Below, piece after piece: positions 17,174 to 26,262 of a stretch of DNA of 56,714 nucleotides; position 1 is the first letter of the stretch, and each line of letters begins with the position of its first letter. The position numbers and the translations under genes are program-made. This DNA is from an uncultured Lachnospiraceae bacterium. GTDB lineage: Bacteria > Bacillota > Clostridia > Lachnospirales > Lachnospiraceae. The notes beneath the pieces are model-generated. The model saw only the letters and a list, made by a program, of their open reading frames with translations. It had not been told where the DNA came from and did not search any database. Where the stretch lies: the NCBI GenBank assembly GCA_946403625.1, contig CAMJAP010000009.1:1-56714 (forward strand). Direction: 5' to 3'.

Positions 17174-18580
17174 TCATTTGCCCAGCGCCGCATACGCAGC
17201 TTTTGTTTCCTCTGCCGTTGCCCCGCTGACATAATACACCTGCCCGTCGGTGGTCGTCAGACGGATATACGCTTTGCCCTCCGGCGCCAAAAAGACTTTG
17301 CAGTTATCGTTATCCACGGAGAAATTGCCTTTCAGCAGATTGTCCATTCCCACACCGGAGATACGCATCACGCTGTGTTCGGTGATATCTTCGCCAAATT
17401 CGGCACTTGCGATCTCGTCAAAGGGGATCACATATTCATCCCGCAGCTGATGGCAGATCAGCTTTCCGTCTTCCGTGATCAGACGGATCGGCGTACCTTC
17501 CATCTGTCCCATCCATACCAGGCTGAGCACTGTCAAAACAATGCTGAGCACCAGGATCGCCATCACGACTTTTCCGCCCGGATGTGCCAGATTGACCGTA
17601 CCGCCGACACCGACACGCTTTTCCACATTTAAGCGTTTGTCCTTGGGATTGTAATAGAACAGCCCTGCGATCCACAGATCATCATCGTCTTCCAGCATGG
17701 TCATATCTTTTTCGTAACGGGCCTCGATCTTTTTTTCTTTGGCCACAAACAATACCATTGCCAAAAAGATCAGGATCATAAACGCGCCGACCGCGATCAG
17801 CAGAACCGAATTGCTTTTCAGGAACACAAACGCTGCCAGTACGGAAAGCATATACACAAAGTTCCCCCAGGAAAACTGCACGAAAAAGTCTGCCATATTC
17901 TTCTTGCGTGCACGGTTGTAGTTTGCATTTACGGTGCTGTCCGCCGAGATCACTTCGTTCTTGAGATTGTCAAACACATACGCCAACACCAAAAGCAGCA
18001 TGCTGCAGATCCAAAAACTTGCCGTTGTTATGGTCATCAGGAAACTGCCGGCTGCACGATTGTCTCCGATTCGGATCACCTGCAGGTCCATCAGCAGTGC
18101 GATCAGGGTCAATACCGCTCCGCAAATATTGGGAAGCCAGATGGATACCGGCTTTAATGCGTGTACCGCACCCGCATTCGTCAGATCCACCAGATTGACG
18201 CCCGGCTCCGTAACCAGTCCCAGCCGGTGTTTGAGCGCTTTCATATCTTTGTTTCCCAGAACGTACGGAATGTTGACCGCCAGCATCGCCAGCATAATAA
18301 ATATGGTCCAGATCGTCGTCTGCAATACCAGGCCCTTCATAAACAGCAGTACCACAGAAATCACAGTACTTGCGATCACGATATAGAACGCCCACTTGCG
18401 ATATCTGGTAACGATCTGATCGATCTCACCTTTCGTTTCGCCTTCCTTATATTCCTTTCGGTTCTTCACACCGAAGACCATTTTTTTCGCTTTCCAGTTC
18501 TTCGGATACACCAGAGCATAGCAGATGTACATCGCCGGTACAATGCAAATAAACATAATTAATCCAAAAAAGAATGACAT
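17174..18580 (-). CDS. DUF5808-type polytopic membrane protein
   Basis: The 468-residue product has about eight predicted membrane helices. Near residue 310 a DDDDLWIAGLFYYNPKD motif with the following RLNVEKRVGVG marks the DUF5808 region. The C-terminal 110 residues form a soluble beta-rich domain that reads like a PH-type module. Related proteins are encoded with small GntR repressors in Firmicutes, as here, where the GntR gene ends 56 bases upstream. Its function is not established. Confidence 0.82.
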   Translation of the reverse strand: MSFFFGLIMFICIVPAMYICYALVYPKNWKAKKMVFGVKNRKEYKEGETKGEIDQIVTRYRKWAFYIVIASTVISVVLLFMKGLVLQTTIWTIFIMLAMLAVNIPYVLGNKDMKALKHRLGLVTEPGVNLVDLTNAGAVHALKPVSIWLPNICGAVLTLIALLMDLQVIRIGDNRAAGSFLMTITTASFWICSMLLLVLAYVFDNLKNEVISADSTVNANYNRARKKNMADFFVQFSWGNFVYMLSVLAAFVFLKSNSVLLIAVGAFMILIFLAMVLFVAKEKKIEARYEKDMTMLEDDDDLWIAGLFYYNPKDKRLNVEKRVGVGGTVNLAHPGGKVVMAILVLSIVLTVLSLVWMGQMEGTPIRLITEDGKLICHQLRDEYVIPFDEIASAEFGEDITEHSVMRISGVGMDNLLKGNFSVDNDNCKVFLAPEGKAYIRLTTTDGQVYYVSGATAEETKAAYAALGK

Positions 18581-18636
18581 AATTTCTGCCTCCTTATCTC
18601 TTTCTCCTCATAAGCAACGCCCAAAGGCTTTTTTGC

Positions 18637-18999
18637 TTATCCGTAATACTCGTGGATCAGTTGAATGATCTCTTCCTTCGGCACCCCCGAGATGCGCGCT
18701 TCCGAAACAATGCGTCGCAGCTCGGTTTTGTTCAGATCCGGGATGGTCGCCTGCTTGTTGATCTCGGTTCGCACCCTGGCTCCGTTCTTTCGATCCGTCA
18801 TAATATATCCCTCCGTTTTGAGCAATTGATAGGCTTTACTGACGGTCATGATGTTGATCCCCATTTCCAGTGCCAGCGCCCTTACCGTCGGTAACTGTTC
18901 TCCGGCTGCCAGTTCTCCGCCGGAGATCCCCATCACGATCTGGTTTCGTATCTGCTGATAAATCGGGACATCCGACAGTTCATCGATTCTTATGACCAT
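18637..18999 (-). CDS. GntR-family (YtrA-like) transcriptional regulator
   Basis: The 120-residue protein consists of a winged helix-turn-helix (PIYQQIRNQI, through LPTVRALALEMGINIMTV) and only a short C-terminal helical tail. That is the hallmark of the YtrA subfamily, which lacks a large ligand domain. The start is set at ATG 18999 with AGGAGGGG upstream; the longer open frame runs back into the promoter. It likely represses its own operon with the DUF5808 membrane protein. Repeats around the transcription start are candidate operators. Confidence 0.92.
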   Translation of the reverse strand: MVIRIDELSDVPIYQQIRNQIVMGISGGELAAGEQLPTVRALALEMGINIMTVSKAYQLLKTEGYIMTDRKNGARVRTEINKQATIPDLNKTELRRIVSEARISGVPKEEIIQLIHEYYG

Positions 19000-19022
19000 A
19001 CTGCCCCTCCTTTCCGTTCTTG

Positions 19023-19098
19023 CATACTCTGTATGTCTTGTATTCTTTGTATTGCTTGTTGTAATACATACTATACATTCTTTTATTTCTCGTGTCAA
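19023..19098 (-). promoter_or_regulatory. GntR operon promoter and candidate operators
   Basis: Minus-strand TTGACA (19098-19093), 17 bp and TATAGT (19075-19070) predict a start near 19063. An inverted repeat GTATT-N9-AATAC (19049-19067) covers the start site. A second, CATAC-TCT-GTATG (19023-19035), lies in the leader. TTGTAT-type direct repeats run between them. These are plausible autoregulatory sites. Confidence 0.72.
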
Positions 19099-19126
19099 TA
19101 GATTTTCATGCAATGAAAGAGAGCCA

Positions 19127-19167
19127 ATAAAAAATCAACGGGATGGACATTCTTCCATCCCGTTGAT
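19127..19167 (-). terminator. Terminator after the GH25 gene
   Basis: Perfect 13-base arms ATCAACGGGATGG (19134-19146) and CCATCCCGTTGAT (19155-19167) are followed on the minus strand by T6. It ends transcription from the muramidase gene. Confidence 0.9.
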
Positions 19168-19218
19168 TCTTAATATACTTTCTCCTTCAAAAGATCGTGA
19201 ACCCGTGTACGTATCGGC

Positions 19219-20382
19219 TTACTCCTGCTCCATCGGTACCCAGAGATTCAGATCCGCCGCTCCTTTTACGCCGGGAACGGATGCTTTTTCCGAATACTGC
19301 CATCCCTGTACCGGATAGGGGTAATAAATATAATTATCGTAAAACGCATACCATACCGGGTATTCCCGGATCTGTGCCGGATCCAGCATTTCAAAGAAAC
19401 TGTACACACCGCCGTAGATCATAGGCGTATATCCGGCCTCGCGGATGTCTTCCAAAAAGGTTATCACATATCGTGTACGCGCCGCCTGATCCAATGCATC
19501 CGCTCTGGCCGTGTCGGTGGTGATGCGTTCCACATCGATCGCCACCGGCAGTTTGATCTCGTAGGGTTCTAACTGCTCGATCACCAATGCCGCCTCTTCG
19601 TGTGCTTCCTCGTCCGAAATGGCCTGGGTAAAGAAATACACGCCCACATCGATGCCTGCCTCCAGTGCCCCCTGCACATTGGCTTCAAAGCACTCGTCGA
19701 TCATCAGTTTACCGCTGCCGTACCCGCGATAGCCCACGCGCAGCATCGCCGCTTTGATCCCGGCATCCGCTACCTTCTGCCAGTCGACCTCTTCCTGAAA
19801 CTGGGACACATCGATCATCGGGACGGATCGCACCTCACCATCCACCACATACTGATACCAGCCGTTACTGTCTTTTTGCAGGTGCTCCCGCGTCAGGTCG
19901 TTCTTCTGCCGGCTCTCATCCACCGGTACAAAACGATAGCCGCCGGGGATCTGGTAAAACACATAATCCGAATAAAAATCCCGCAGCGTGGTGGTCATAC
20001 CGGCTCCCGGTTCTTCCAGCGCCAGCCGCAATTCGTCTTTGATGATCTGCCGCTGTTCCTCCGAAGAATCCGCGATCACCTCCGCAAGCATCTCATCCAC
20101 CATTTCCTGCGTGTATTTTTCCGATTCGATCCTTTGCAATTCCGCCACGGCGGCTTCTGCCTCCGCCCGGTCTTTCTTTTCCTGTCGCAAAAGCATCACC
20201 AGAACCGTGATCACCACCGCCGCGACCAGCAGCGTGATAAACCAGACCGCCAGCAGTGTTCCCGCCTTATTGCGGCTCTTTTTTCCCTTACGTTCCTTAT
20301 ATCGTCTCAGCGCCTGCTCGTGTGCTTCCCGCTGCTCTGTTTCTTTTTTATGCTCTTCCCTGATCTCCATTCCCGGTTCCAA
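19219..20382 (-). CDS. Membrane-anchored GH25 family lysozyme (muramidase)
   Basis: The likely 387-residue protein has a charged cytoplasmic start, a single membrane segment around residues 45-65, a helical stalk and a C-terminal GH25 domain. That domain starts at MIDVSQFQEEVDW and has the catalytic DVE in AIDVER plus the terminal GWQYSE strand. GH25 enzymes cut the MurNAc-GlcNAc bond of peptidoglycan. A TTG start at 20382 is preferred: AAAGGGGAG lies 6 bases upstream, and the first in-frame ATG (20412) overlaps the -10 box and cannot be on the mRNA. ATG 20370 is the other option. Confidence 0.88.
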   Translation of the reverse strand: MEPGMEIREEHKKETEQREAHEQALRRYKERKGKKSRNKAGTLLAVWFITLLVAAVVITVLVMLLRQEKKDRAEAEAAVAELQRIESEKYTQEMVDEMLAEVIADSSEEQRQIIKDELRLALEEPGAGMTTTLRDFYSDYVFYQIPGGYRFVPVDESRQKNDLTREHLQKDSNGWYQYVVDGEVRSVPMIDVSQFQEEVDWQKVADAGIKAAMLRVGYRGYGSGKLMIDECFEANVQGALEAGIDVGVYFFTQAISDEEAHEEAALVIEQLEPYEIKLPVAIDVERITTDTARADALDQAARTRYVITFLEDIREAGYTPMIYGGVYSFFEMLDPAQIREYPVWYAFYDNYIYYPYPVQGWQYSEKASVPGVKGAADLNLWVPMEQE

Positions 20383-20410
20383 AATCCACTCCCCTTTCGC
20401 ACAGATTTTC

Positions 20411-20439
20411 ATTCTATCATAAATCCCACGATCTGTAAA
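20411..20439 (-). promoter_or_regulatory. GH25 promoter
   Basis: Minus-strand TTTACA (20439-20434), a 17-bp spacer and TAGAAT (20416-20411), with a TGA just before the -10. It is back to back with the plus-strand promoter at 20446-20474. Confidence 0.7.
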
Positions 20440-20445
20440 AATCCC

Positions 20446-20474
20446 TTTATTCCCAAGGGAAAATATGCTAAAAT
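20446..20474 (+). promoter_or_regulatory. Extended -10 promoter of a probable leaderless mRNA
   Basis: TGC-TAAAAT (20466-20474) forms an extended -10 box, with a weak TTTATT (20446-20451) 17 bp upstream. The predicted +1 is 20481, the A of the ATG of the next gene. An inverted repeat TCCCTT-N7-AAGGGA (20442-20460) lies between the two divergent promoters. Confidence 0.65.
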
Positions 20475-20480
20475 GTGAGT

Positions 20481-20948
20481 ATGGAACCCTATGACAATCA
20501 GGGCGGACAGGGCGTGCCGCCGGAACAATTTTATCAGAATTATCCGGTGCGTCCGGTAAGTAACAGTATGTCCGTGGTTGCGCTGATCCTGGCGGTTTTC
20601 GCCATGCTCACGCTGATGACCGGCATCTTTCCGATTTTTTTCGGAAGTCTCGCACTGTTGTTTGCGATCCTGGGTAAGGGAAACAACCTGCGAATGGACA
20701 CCGGCGGAAAGATCACCACTACGCTCGCTACGATCTGCATCGTGTTGGGAATTGTGGTCACCGCAGTCAATATTTACGCGATCAAGCATGATCCGGAAGC
20801 GAAAGCGGCGGTCAACAACACCTTTCAACAGCTTTACGGTGTTGATTTTGATACCTATTGGGAAGGCTGGCAAAAGTACTACGAGACCGGCGAAATGCCG
20901 GATTTTATGAAAAACGGGAATGATCCCGGAAAGGTCGATATGCTATGA
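20481..20948 (+). CDS. DUF4190-like membrane protein
   Basis: The 155-residue protein begins with a Pro, Gly, Gln and Tyr-rich tail (about 25 residues), followed by two membrane segments with the small-residue spacing of DUF4190 proteins (about residues 33-62 and 75-100). A soluble C-terminus ends in an aromatic WEGWQKYYETGEMPDF stretch. ATG 20481 is preferred over GTG 20475, because the latter lies before the predicted transcription start. No Shine-Dalgarno sequence precedes either. The stop overlaps the next gene's ATG in an ATGA arrangement. Function unknown. Confidence 0.82.
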   Translation: MEPYDNQGGQGVPPEQFYQNYPVRPVSNSMSVVALILAVFAMLTLMTGIFPIFFGSLALLFAILGKGNNLRMDTGGKITTTLATICIVLGIVVTAVNIYAIKHDPEAKAAVNNTFQQLYGVDFDTYWEGWQKYYETGEMPDFMKNGNDPGKVDML

Positions 20949-21493
20949 TGGATCCTTTTGGGCCGTTGGGCTACGGAAGTCAATACGGAAACATCGCTTC
21001 TGCTATGCAGGCAGGTAGTCCCCGTATGGCTTATCGTCCTGTGCCTTTTGGGGAAGAATCCGAAGATCCGGGCAGGATCGATCCTTCCAAAAAGGATGTA
21101 CAGAACGGCACCGACGATCCGATCGCCAAGGCAACCGGCCGGAAAGAATGCCAGACCTGCAAGAACCGTAAGTATGTGGACGGTTCGGATGAAAATGTAT
21201 CGTTCAAATCGGCGGCAAGGATCAATCCCAATGCCGTAGAATCCAAAGTGCGCGCACACGAACAGGAACACGTGGCGAATGCCTACGATAAGGCAGAACA
21301 AAACGGCGGCAAGGTCCTGCAGGCCAGTGTCACCCTGAAATATGCGATCTGTCCGGAATGCGGACGCTCCTATTGTGCCGGCGGTCTCACTTCGACCAAG
21401 ATCGCGTACAAAGAAGATACGCCTTACGGAAAGAATGAAAAATCACTCGGGAAGGAAGCTGCAACCGGGAACCATATCGATGCAGCTGTCTGA
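20945..21493 (+). CDS. SprA-like putative metalloprotease
   Basis: The 182-residue protein carries VRAHEQEHV (about residues 101-109), the HExxH-type zinc site of the SprA-related family, also described as the CJM1_0395 family of putative metalloproteases. It also has a CQTC pair near residue 69 and a CPECGRSYC cluster near residue 136, which probably bind structural zinc. The N-terminus is Gly, Ser and Pro-rich without a clear signal peptide. It is translationally coupled to the upstream membrane protein and followed 9 bases later by a DUF975 protein. Proteolytic activity in this family has not, to my knowledge, been demonstrated. Confidence 0.8.
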   Translation: MMDPFGPLGYGSQYGNIASAMQAGSPRMAYRPVPFGEESEDPGRIDPSKKDVQNGTDDPIAKATGRKECQTCKNRKYVDGSDENVSFKSAARINPNAVESKVRAHEQEHVANAYDKAEQNGGKVLQASVTLKYAICPECGRSYCAGGLTSTKIAYKEDTPYGKNEKSLGKEAATGNHIDAAV

Positions 21494-21502
21494 TATGTTT
21501 TT

Positions 21503-22234
21503 ATGAACACTTACAAAAGCTCTACGGAACTGAAAGCAAACGCAAGAGGATATCTGATCGGAAATTATGGGCGGGTCGTACCCGCTCAGATTTTGTATCT
21601 CCTCTTTGTTTATTTTGCTGACGGATTGAACGGCGGTATTCTCACCTCCGGCAATCTGACTTTTCTTCGTTCCGCGATCGCTTTCGGTCTGACCTTTCTC
21701 GCTTCGGTACTGACACAGATCCTAAATTTCGGCCTTTGCCGTTTCTATATGAATATCTGCTGTCATTTCCCGGCCAATTACAGTGACCTGTTCAGCGGTT
21801 TTCGTTTTTCGGATGACCGCCCGGCCAGGATCGCCGTACTGATCGTCAGCCGCTTTGTTTTTTATCTCTGTCCGTCGTTTGCCGTATTCGCGCTGTATAT
21901 GATCACGAATAATCATTTCCTTTTGCCCATCGCTTCTTTGGTCGGCGTGATCGGACTGGTCTTTTTCTACATCTTCTACCTGAATATGTCCCAGTGCTAT
22001 TATCTGATCCTGGACTTTCCGGAAAAAGATGCCAACGAGATCGTCCGCCTCTCCAAATGGCTGATGCAGGGACAAAAGATGCGTCTGTTCTATCTGCAGG
22101 TAAGTTTCATTCCCGTTCTGCTTTTGGCGATCGTTCCCTGCGGCCTGGGGCTGCTCTGGGCGCTGCCGTATTCCTACAGTGCTTTCGCATGCTTTCACCT
22201 GAATCTGACGGCACAGGCCGCTGCAAAGGGCTAA
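21503..22234 (+). CDS. DUF975-like polytopic membrane protein
   Basis: The 243-residue protein starts with the amphipathic SSTELKANARGYLIGNYG segment typical of DUF975 and has five to six membrane helices. A DFPEKDANEIVRLSKWLMQGQK loop near residues 175-196 matches the conserved cytoplasmic loop of the family. Function is unknown. It is the last gene of the plus-strand unit and ends 26 bases before a shared terminator. Confidence 0.85.
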   Translation: MNTYKSSTELKANARGYLIGNYGRVVPAQILYLLFVYFADGLNGGILTSGNLTFLRSAIAFGLTFLASVLTQILNFGLCRFYMNICCHFPANYSDLFSGFRFSDDRPARIAVLIVSRFVFYLCPSFAVFALYMITNNHFLLPIASLVGVIGLVFFYIFYLNMSQCYYLILDFPEKDANEIVRLSKWLMQGQKMRLFYLQVSFIPVLLLAIVPCGLGLLWALPYSYSAFACFHLNLTAQAAAKG

Positions 22235-22260
22235 CACATCTCCATTCTTTTCGCAAAATA

Positions 22261-22288
22261 AAAAGACTGTCCTGCGACAGTCTTTTTT
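22261..22288. terminator. Bidirectional terminator between DUF975 gene and prfB
   Basis: Arms GACTGTC (22265-22271) and GACAGTC (22276-22282) around CTGC are flanked by A and T runs on both sides. It can stop transcription from both convergent genes. Confidence 0.9.
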
Positions 22289-22293
22289 GATCT

Positions 22294-23439
22294 TTAGATA
22301 TCGGAATCGTCTTCCGCTCCGCCTTCCATCAGCGTACCCTGACTCTTCTTTTTCAGATATGCATTGATGAAACGGTCGATATCACCATCCAGCACCGCAT
22401 CCGCATTGCTGACCTTCTCCCCTGTGCGATGATCGTTTACCAGCTGATACGGCTGCAGGAAATAGGAACGGATCTGGCTGCCCCACTCGATCGACTTTAA
22501 GTCTCCCTGAATACCCTTCATCTTTGCTTCTTCTTCTGCCTGCTTCAGCACGAGCAGCTTACCACGCAGCATCTCCATTGCCTTATCCTTGTTCTGGAAC
22601 TGTGAACGCTCGTTCTGGCATTGTACCACGATACCGGTCGGAATATGCGTGATACGGATGGCCGAAGAAGTCTTGTTGATATGCTGACCACCGGCACCAC
22701 TGGAACGATAAGTATCAATGCGCAGGTCATCCGGATTGATCTCGATGCCCGCATCATCCGTCAGTTCCGGCACCACATCTACCGATACGAAAGAGGTCTG
22801 GCGTTTTCCCTGTGCATTAAACGGCGAAATACGCACCAGACGGTGTACACCCTGCTCGGATTTTAAGTAACCATACGCATTCAGTCCGTTTACCTGAAAG
22901 TCTACGGACTTGATGCCCGCTTCATCACCATCCTGCATATCCAGCAGTTCCAGACTGAAGCCTTTCTTATCTACCCAGTGACTGTACATACGATACAGAA
23001 TGCTTGCCCAGTCACAACTCTCGGTACCGCCGGCACCTGCATTGATACGCATAATGGCATTGTTTGCATCATACTCACCGGTCAGCAGAGTCTGCAGGCG
23101 GATGATATCCAGTTTGTTGATGAAATCATCCAGTTCCGTGCGCACTTCCTCGATCATGGATGTGTCGTTTTCTTCATTGCCCATCTCGATCAGTGTCTGG
23201 ATATCCTCAAAGGCCTGTGTCAGATGATCGCAGGTCTCTACCGTATCCTTCATATTCTTGGCATCTTTGGAACGCTTGTTGGCACGCTCCGGATCACTCC
23301 AAAAATCCGGGGATGCCATTTCCATATCCAACTCTTCGATGCGCTTCTTTTTATTCTCAATGTCCAGGGAATCCCTGACTTCCTTCAGGGTATCCTTATA
23401 CTGCATCAGTTCCAGTTTCATCTGGTCCAATTCAACCAT
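22294..23439 (-). CDS. prfB: Peptide chain release factor 2
   Basis: The 381-residue RF2 releases peptides at UGA and UAA. The stop-codon-recognition SPF tripeptide lies in VRISPFNAQG near residue 215. The catalytic GGQ is in SSGAGGQHINK near residue 258. The start is set at MVELDQMKLEL; the open frame upstream lacks family similarity. The region where most RF2 genes have a programmed +1 frameshift (an in-frame UGA near codon 26) is continuous here, reading EVRDSLDIENKKK, so the usual autoregulation is absent. It follows secA by 99 bases. Confidence 0.95.
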   Translation of the reverse strand: MVELDQMKLELMQYKDTLKEVRDSLDIENKKKRIEELDMEMASPDFWSDPERANKRSKDAKNMKDTVETCDHLTQAFEDIQTLIEMGNEENDTSMIEEVRTELDDFINKLDIIRLQTLLTGEYDANNAIMRINAGAGGTESCDWASILYRMYSHWVDKKGFSLELLDMQDGDEAGIKSVDFQVNGLNAYGYLKSEQGVHRLVRISPFNAQGKRQTSFVSVDVVPELTDDAGIEINPDDLRIDTYRSSGAGGQHINKTSSAIRITHIPTGIVVQCQNERSQFQNKDKAMEMLRGKLLVLKQAEEEAKMKGIQGDLKSIEWGSQIRSYFLQPYQLVNDHRTGEKVSNADAVLDGDIDRFINAYLKKKSQGTLMEGGAEDDSDI

Positions 23440-23538
23440 GTCTTTTCCTCCGTATATCTGTGGTTCCTTCGTACAAAATGCGGGTGATCCCGCCGCAGAA
23501 TTACACGACAAAATCACCCGCCATTCTTTTCAGGTCTG

Positions 23539-26130
23539 TCAATCTCTTCCCATGTGGCAGTTCTTGTACTTCTTTCCGCTTCCGCAAGGACAGGGATCGT
23601 TCGGATAAACCTTGTCTGCTTCGCGCATCTTCGGCTTCTTCTGTACGGAATCGTCCTTGTTGGTACCGGTTACCTTCGCTACCTGCTCACGCTCTACCTT
23701 CTGCTCTACCTTTACGTGGAACAGCAGACGAACTGCGTCTTCGCGGATTGCCTGTTCCATCGCATTGAACATTTCAAATGCGCTGATCTTGAACTCGGAC
23801 AACGGATCCTTCTGGCCCATACTGGACAGACCGGATGCCTTTTCCAACTGATCCATATCGTCGATGTGGTTCATCCACTTACGGTCGATCACACGCAGCA
23901 GGATCACGCGCTCTACCTCACGGATCTGCTCCGGCTCCGGGAACTCCGCTTCCTTCATCTCATACAGCTTCACAGCCTCTTCCTTCAGCTGCTGCATCAG
24001 TTCGTTCTTCTTCTTGCCGATACGATCTCTGGTGATCGGCTCCAGCGGAATGATGGGAAGCAGCAGGTTGTTCAGTTCGTTCAGATCCCAGTTATCGGAA
24101 TTGTTATCCTCTCCGATGACGGTATCTACTGCACCTTCCACGATATCCGTGATCATCTTGTAGACCACGTCACGCATGCTCTCGCCATCCAGTACGCGCT
24201 TACGCTCACCGTAGATGACCTCACGCTGCTCGTTCATTACCTGGTCATACTGCAGGACGTTTTTACGTCTGGAGAAGTTGTTATTCTCGATACGCTTCTG
24301 TGCACGCTCGATGGCACCGGAAAGCAGGTTGTGCTCGATCCTCTGGTTCTCCGGAATGCCCAATGCATTAAAGGTATTGATCAGTCTCTCGGAACCGAAC
24401 AGACGCATCAGATCGTCTTCCAGAGAGATGTAGAATACGGATTCACCCGGGTCACCCTGACGTCCGGCACGACCACGCAACTGGTTGTCGATACGACGGG
24501 ATTCGTGACGCTCCGTACCGATGATGAGCAAACCGCCCAGTTCCAGGGATTTCTCATCCAGCTTGATATCGGTACCACGACCGGCCATGTTGGTTGCGAT
24601 CGTTACGGCACCGTGAATACCGGCATCGGCTACGATCTCTGCTTCCTGCTCGTGATACTTTGCATTCAATACGTTGTGCTTGATGCCCTCTTTCTTCAGC
24701 ATACGGCTGAGTTCTTCGGATGCATCGATATTGATGGTACCCACCAGGATCGGCTGTTCCTTTGCGTGAGCTTCTTTGATGCGCTCCACGATCTCGTGCA
24801 GCTTTTCCTTACGGGTTCTGTATACACAGTCGTTCTGATCGATACGCTGTACCGGACGGTTGGTCGGGATCGTGATAACATCCATACCATAGATATCACG
24901 GAACTCCTGTTCCTCGGTCAATGCAGTACCGGTCATACCGGCTTTCTTCTCAAATTTGTTAAAGAAGTTCTGGAAGGTAATGGTCGCCAGCGTCATGGAC
25001 TCGCGCTTGATCTTTACATGTTCCTTTGCTTCAATGGCCTGATGCAGACCGTCGGAGAAACGACGTCCCGGCATCAAACGACCGGTAAAGGAATCGACGA
25101 TCACAACCTGATCGTTATCCACGACGTAATCCTGATCCTTAAACATCAGGTAGTTGGCACGCAATGCCAGGATCATATTGTGCTGGATCTCGCTGTTTTC
25201 CGGATCCGCAAGGTTTTCGATATGGAAGAACTTCTCAACGCGCTCCACACCCTTGGAAGTCAGGGTTACGTTCTTGTCCTTTTCGTTCAGAACGAAATCG
25301 CCGGTCTCTTCTTCCTCTTCCTTGCTGTCCGTACCGAGCATGCTGTCCATTACGGCATCCAGCTTGTAAACCATTTCCTCATCCTTGCCGCGCTTCATCT
25401 GCTTTGCCAGCACGTCGCAGATCTCGTAAAGCTTGGTCGCCTTACCGCTCTGACCGGAAATGATCAGCGGGGTACGCGCTTCGTCGATCAATACGGAGTC
25501 CACCTCATCGATGATGGCATAGTGCAGTCCGCGCAATACCAGCTGCTCCTTATAGATGACCATGTTATCACGCAGATAGTCGAAACCAAGCTCGTTATTG
25601 GTAACATAGGTAATATCGCAATTGTATGCGGCACGACGCTCATCCGATTTCATATCGTTTAAGATCACGCCGACCTTCAATCCCAGGAATTCGTGGATCT
25701 GTCCCATCCACTCCGCATCACGCTTTGCCAGGTAGTCGTTTACGGTTACGACGCATACGCCCTGTCCTGCCAGCGCATTCAAGTATGCCGGAAGTGTGGA
25801 TACGAGTGTCTTACCTTCACCGGTACGCATCTCGGCGATACGTCCCTGATGCAGCACGATACCACCAATCAACTGCACACGGAAGTGCTCCATATTGAGC
25901 ACACGCTTGCCGGCCTCACGAACCGTTGCAAACGCTTCCGGAAGCAGACTGTCGAGCGACTCGCCCTCTGCATAACGCTTCTTGTATTCTTCGGTCTTTG
26001 CCCGCAGTTCCTCATCTGACAATGCCTGCATCTGCGGCCGCAGGGATTCGATCTTGTCTACGATAGGTTTGATACGCTTCAGTTCTCTTTCGCTGTGTGT
26101 ACCAAATATCTTATCGATTAATGATGCCAT
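23539..26130 (-). CDS. secA: Protein translocase ATPase SecA
   Basis: The 863-residue motor has Walker A MRTGEGKT near residue 105, the DEVD box in [18 protein letters not shown] near residue 210, and the helicase [16 protein letters not shown] motif near residue 505. The C-terminal zinc-binding tail [13 protein letters not shown], which contacts SecB or phospholipids, is present. Length and domain order are normal. Codon use is strongly biased, as expected for an abundant protein, and this leaves a long open frame on the opposite strand. It has its own promoter. Confidence 0.98.
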   Translation of the reverse strand: MASLIDKIFGTHSERELKRIKPIVDKIESLRPQMQALSDEELRAKTEEYKKRYAEGESLDSLLPEAFATVREAGKRVLNMEHFRVQLIGGIVLHQGRIAEMRTGEGKTLVSTLPAYLNALAGQGVCVVTVNDYLAKRDAEWMGQIHEFLGLKVGVILNDMKSDERRAAYNCDITYVTNNELGFDYLRDNMVIYKEQLVLRGLHYAIIDEVDSVLIDEARTPLIISGQSGKATKLYEICDVLAKQMKRGKDEEMVYKLDAVMDSMLGTDSKEEEEETGDFVLNEKDKNVTLTSKGVERVEKFFHIENLADPENSEIQHNMILALRANYLMFKDQDYVVDNDQVVIVDSFTGRLMPGRRFSDGLHQAIEAKEHVKIKRESMTLATITFQNFFNKFEKKAGMTGTALTEEQEFRDIYGMDVITIPTNRPVQRIDQNDCVYRTRKEKLHEIVERIKEAHAKEQPILVGTINIDASEELSRMLKKEGIKHNVLNAKYHEQEAEIVADAGIHGAVTIATNMAGRGTDIKLDEKSLELGGLLIIGTERHESRRIDNQLRGRAGRQGDPGESVFYISLEDDLMRLFGSERLINTFNALGIPENQRIEHNLLSGAIERAQKRIENNNFSRRKNVLQYDQVMNEQREVIYGERKRVLDGESMRDVVYKMITDIVEGAVDTVIGEDNNSDNWDLNELNNLLLPIIPLEPITRDRIGKKKNELMQQLKEEAVKLYEMKEAEFPEPEQIREVERVILLRVIDRKWMNHIDDMDQLEKASGLSSMGQKDPLSEFKISAFEMFNAMEQAIREDAVRLLFHVKVEQKVEREQVAKVTGTNKDDSVQKKPKMREADKVYPNDPCPCGSGKKYKNCHMGRD

Positions 26131-26210
26131 GGTCTTTTAAACAACCTCTCATTTCCAAAATTCGTATCTGTTCAAAATAGTGCCAAATGAACATAACAAT
26201 ACAAGTTAAT

Positions 26211-26239
26211 ATAATAACAGAAATCTGCCCGAAAAGCAA
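26211..26239 (-). promoter_or_regulatory. secA promoter
   Basis: Minus-strand TTGCTT (26239-26234), 17 bp and TATTAT (26216-26211) would give a leader of roughly 75 bases. A cre-like palindrome lies just upstream at 26249-26262. Confidence 0.6.
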
Positions 26240-26248
26240 ATCTTTCTG

Positions 26249-26262
26249 TGAAAGCGCTTTTA
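26249..26262. promoter_or_regulatory. cre-like palindrome
   Basis: TGAAAGCGCTTTTA matches the catabolite-responsive element consensus TGWAARCGYTWNCW at 13 of 14 positions. It overlaps the stop codon of the macro-domain gene and lies 9 bp upstream of the secA -35 box. Chance occurrence is possible. Confidence 0.3.

Noticed and set aside
23554-25662. A 702-codon open frame on the plus strand inside secA.
   Set aside because: It mirrors the codon bias of secA on the opposite strand; no family motif or start signals support it.
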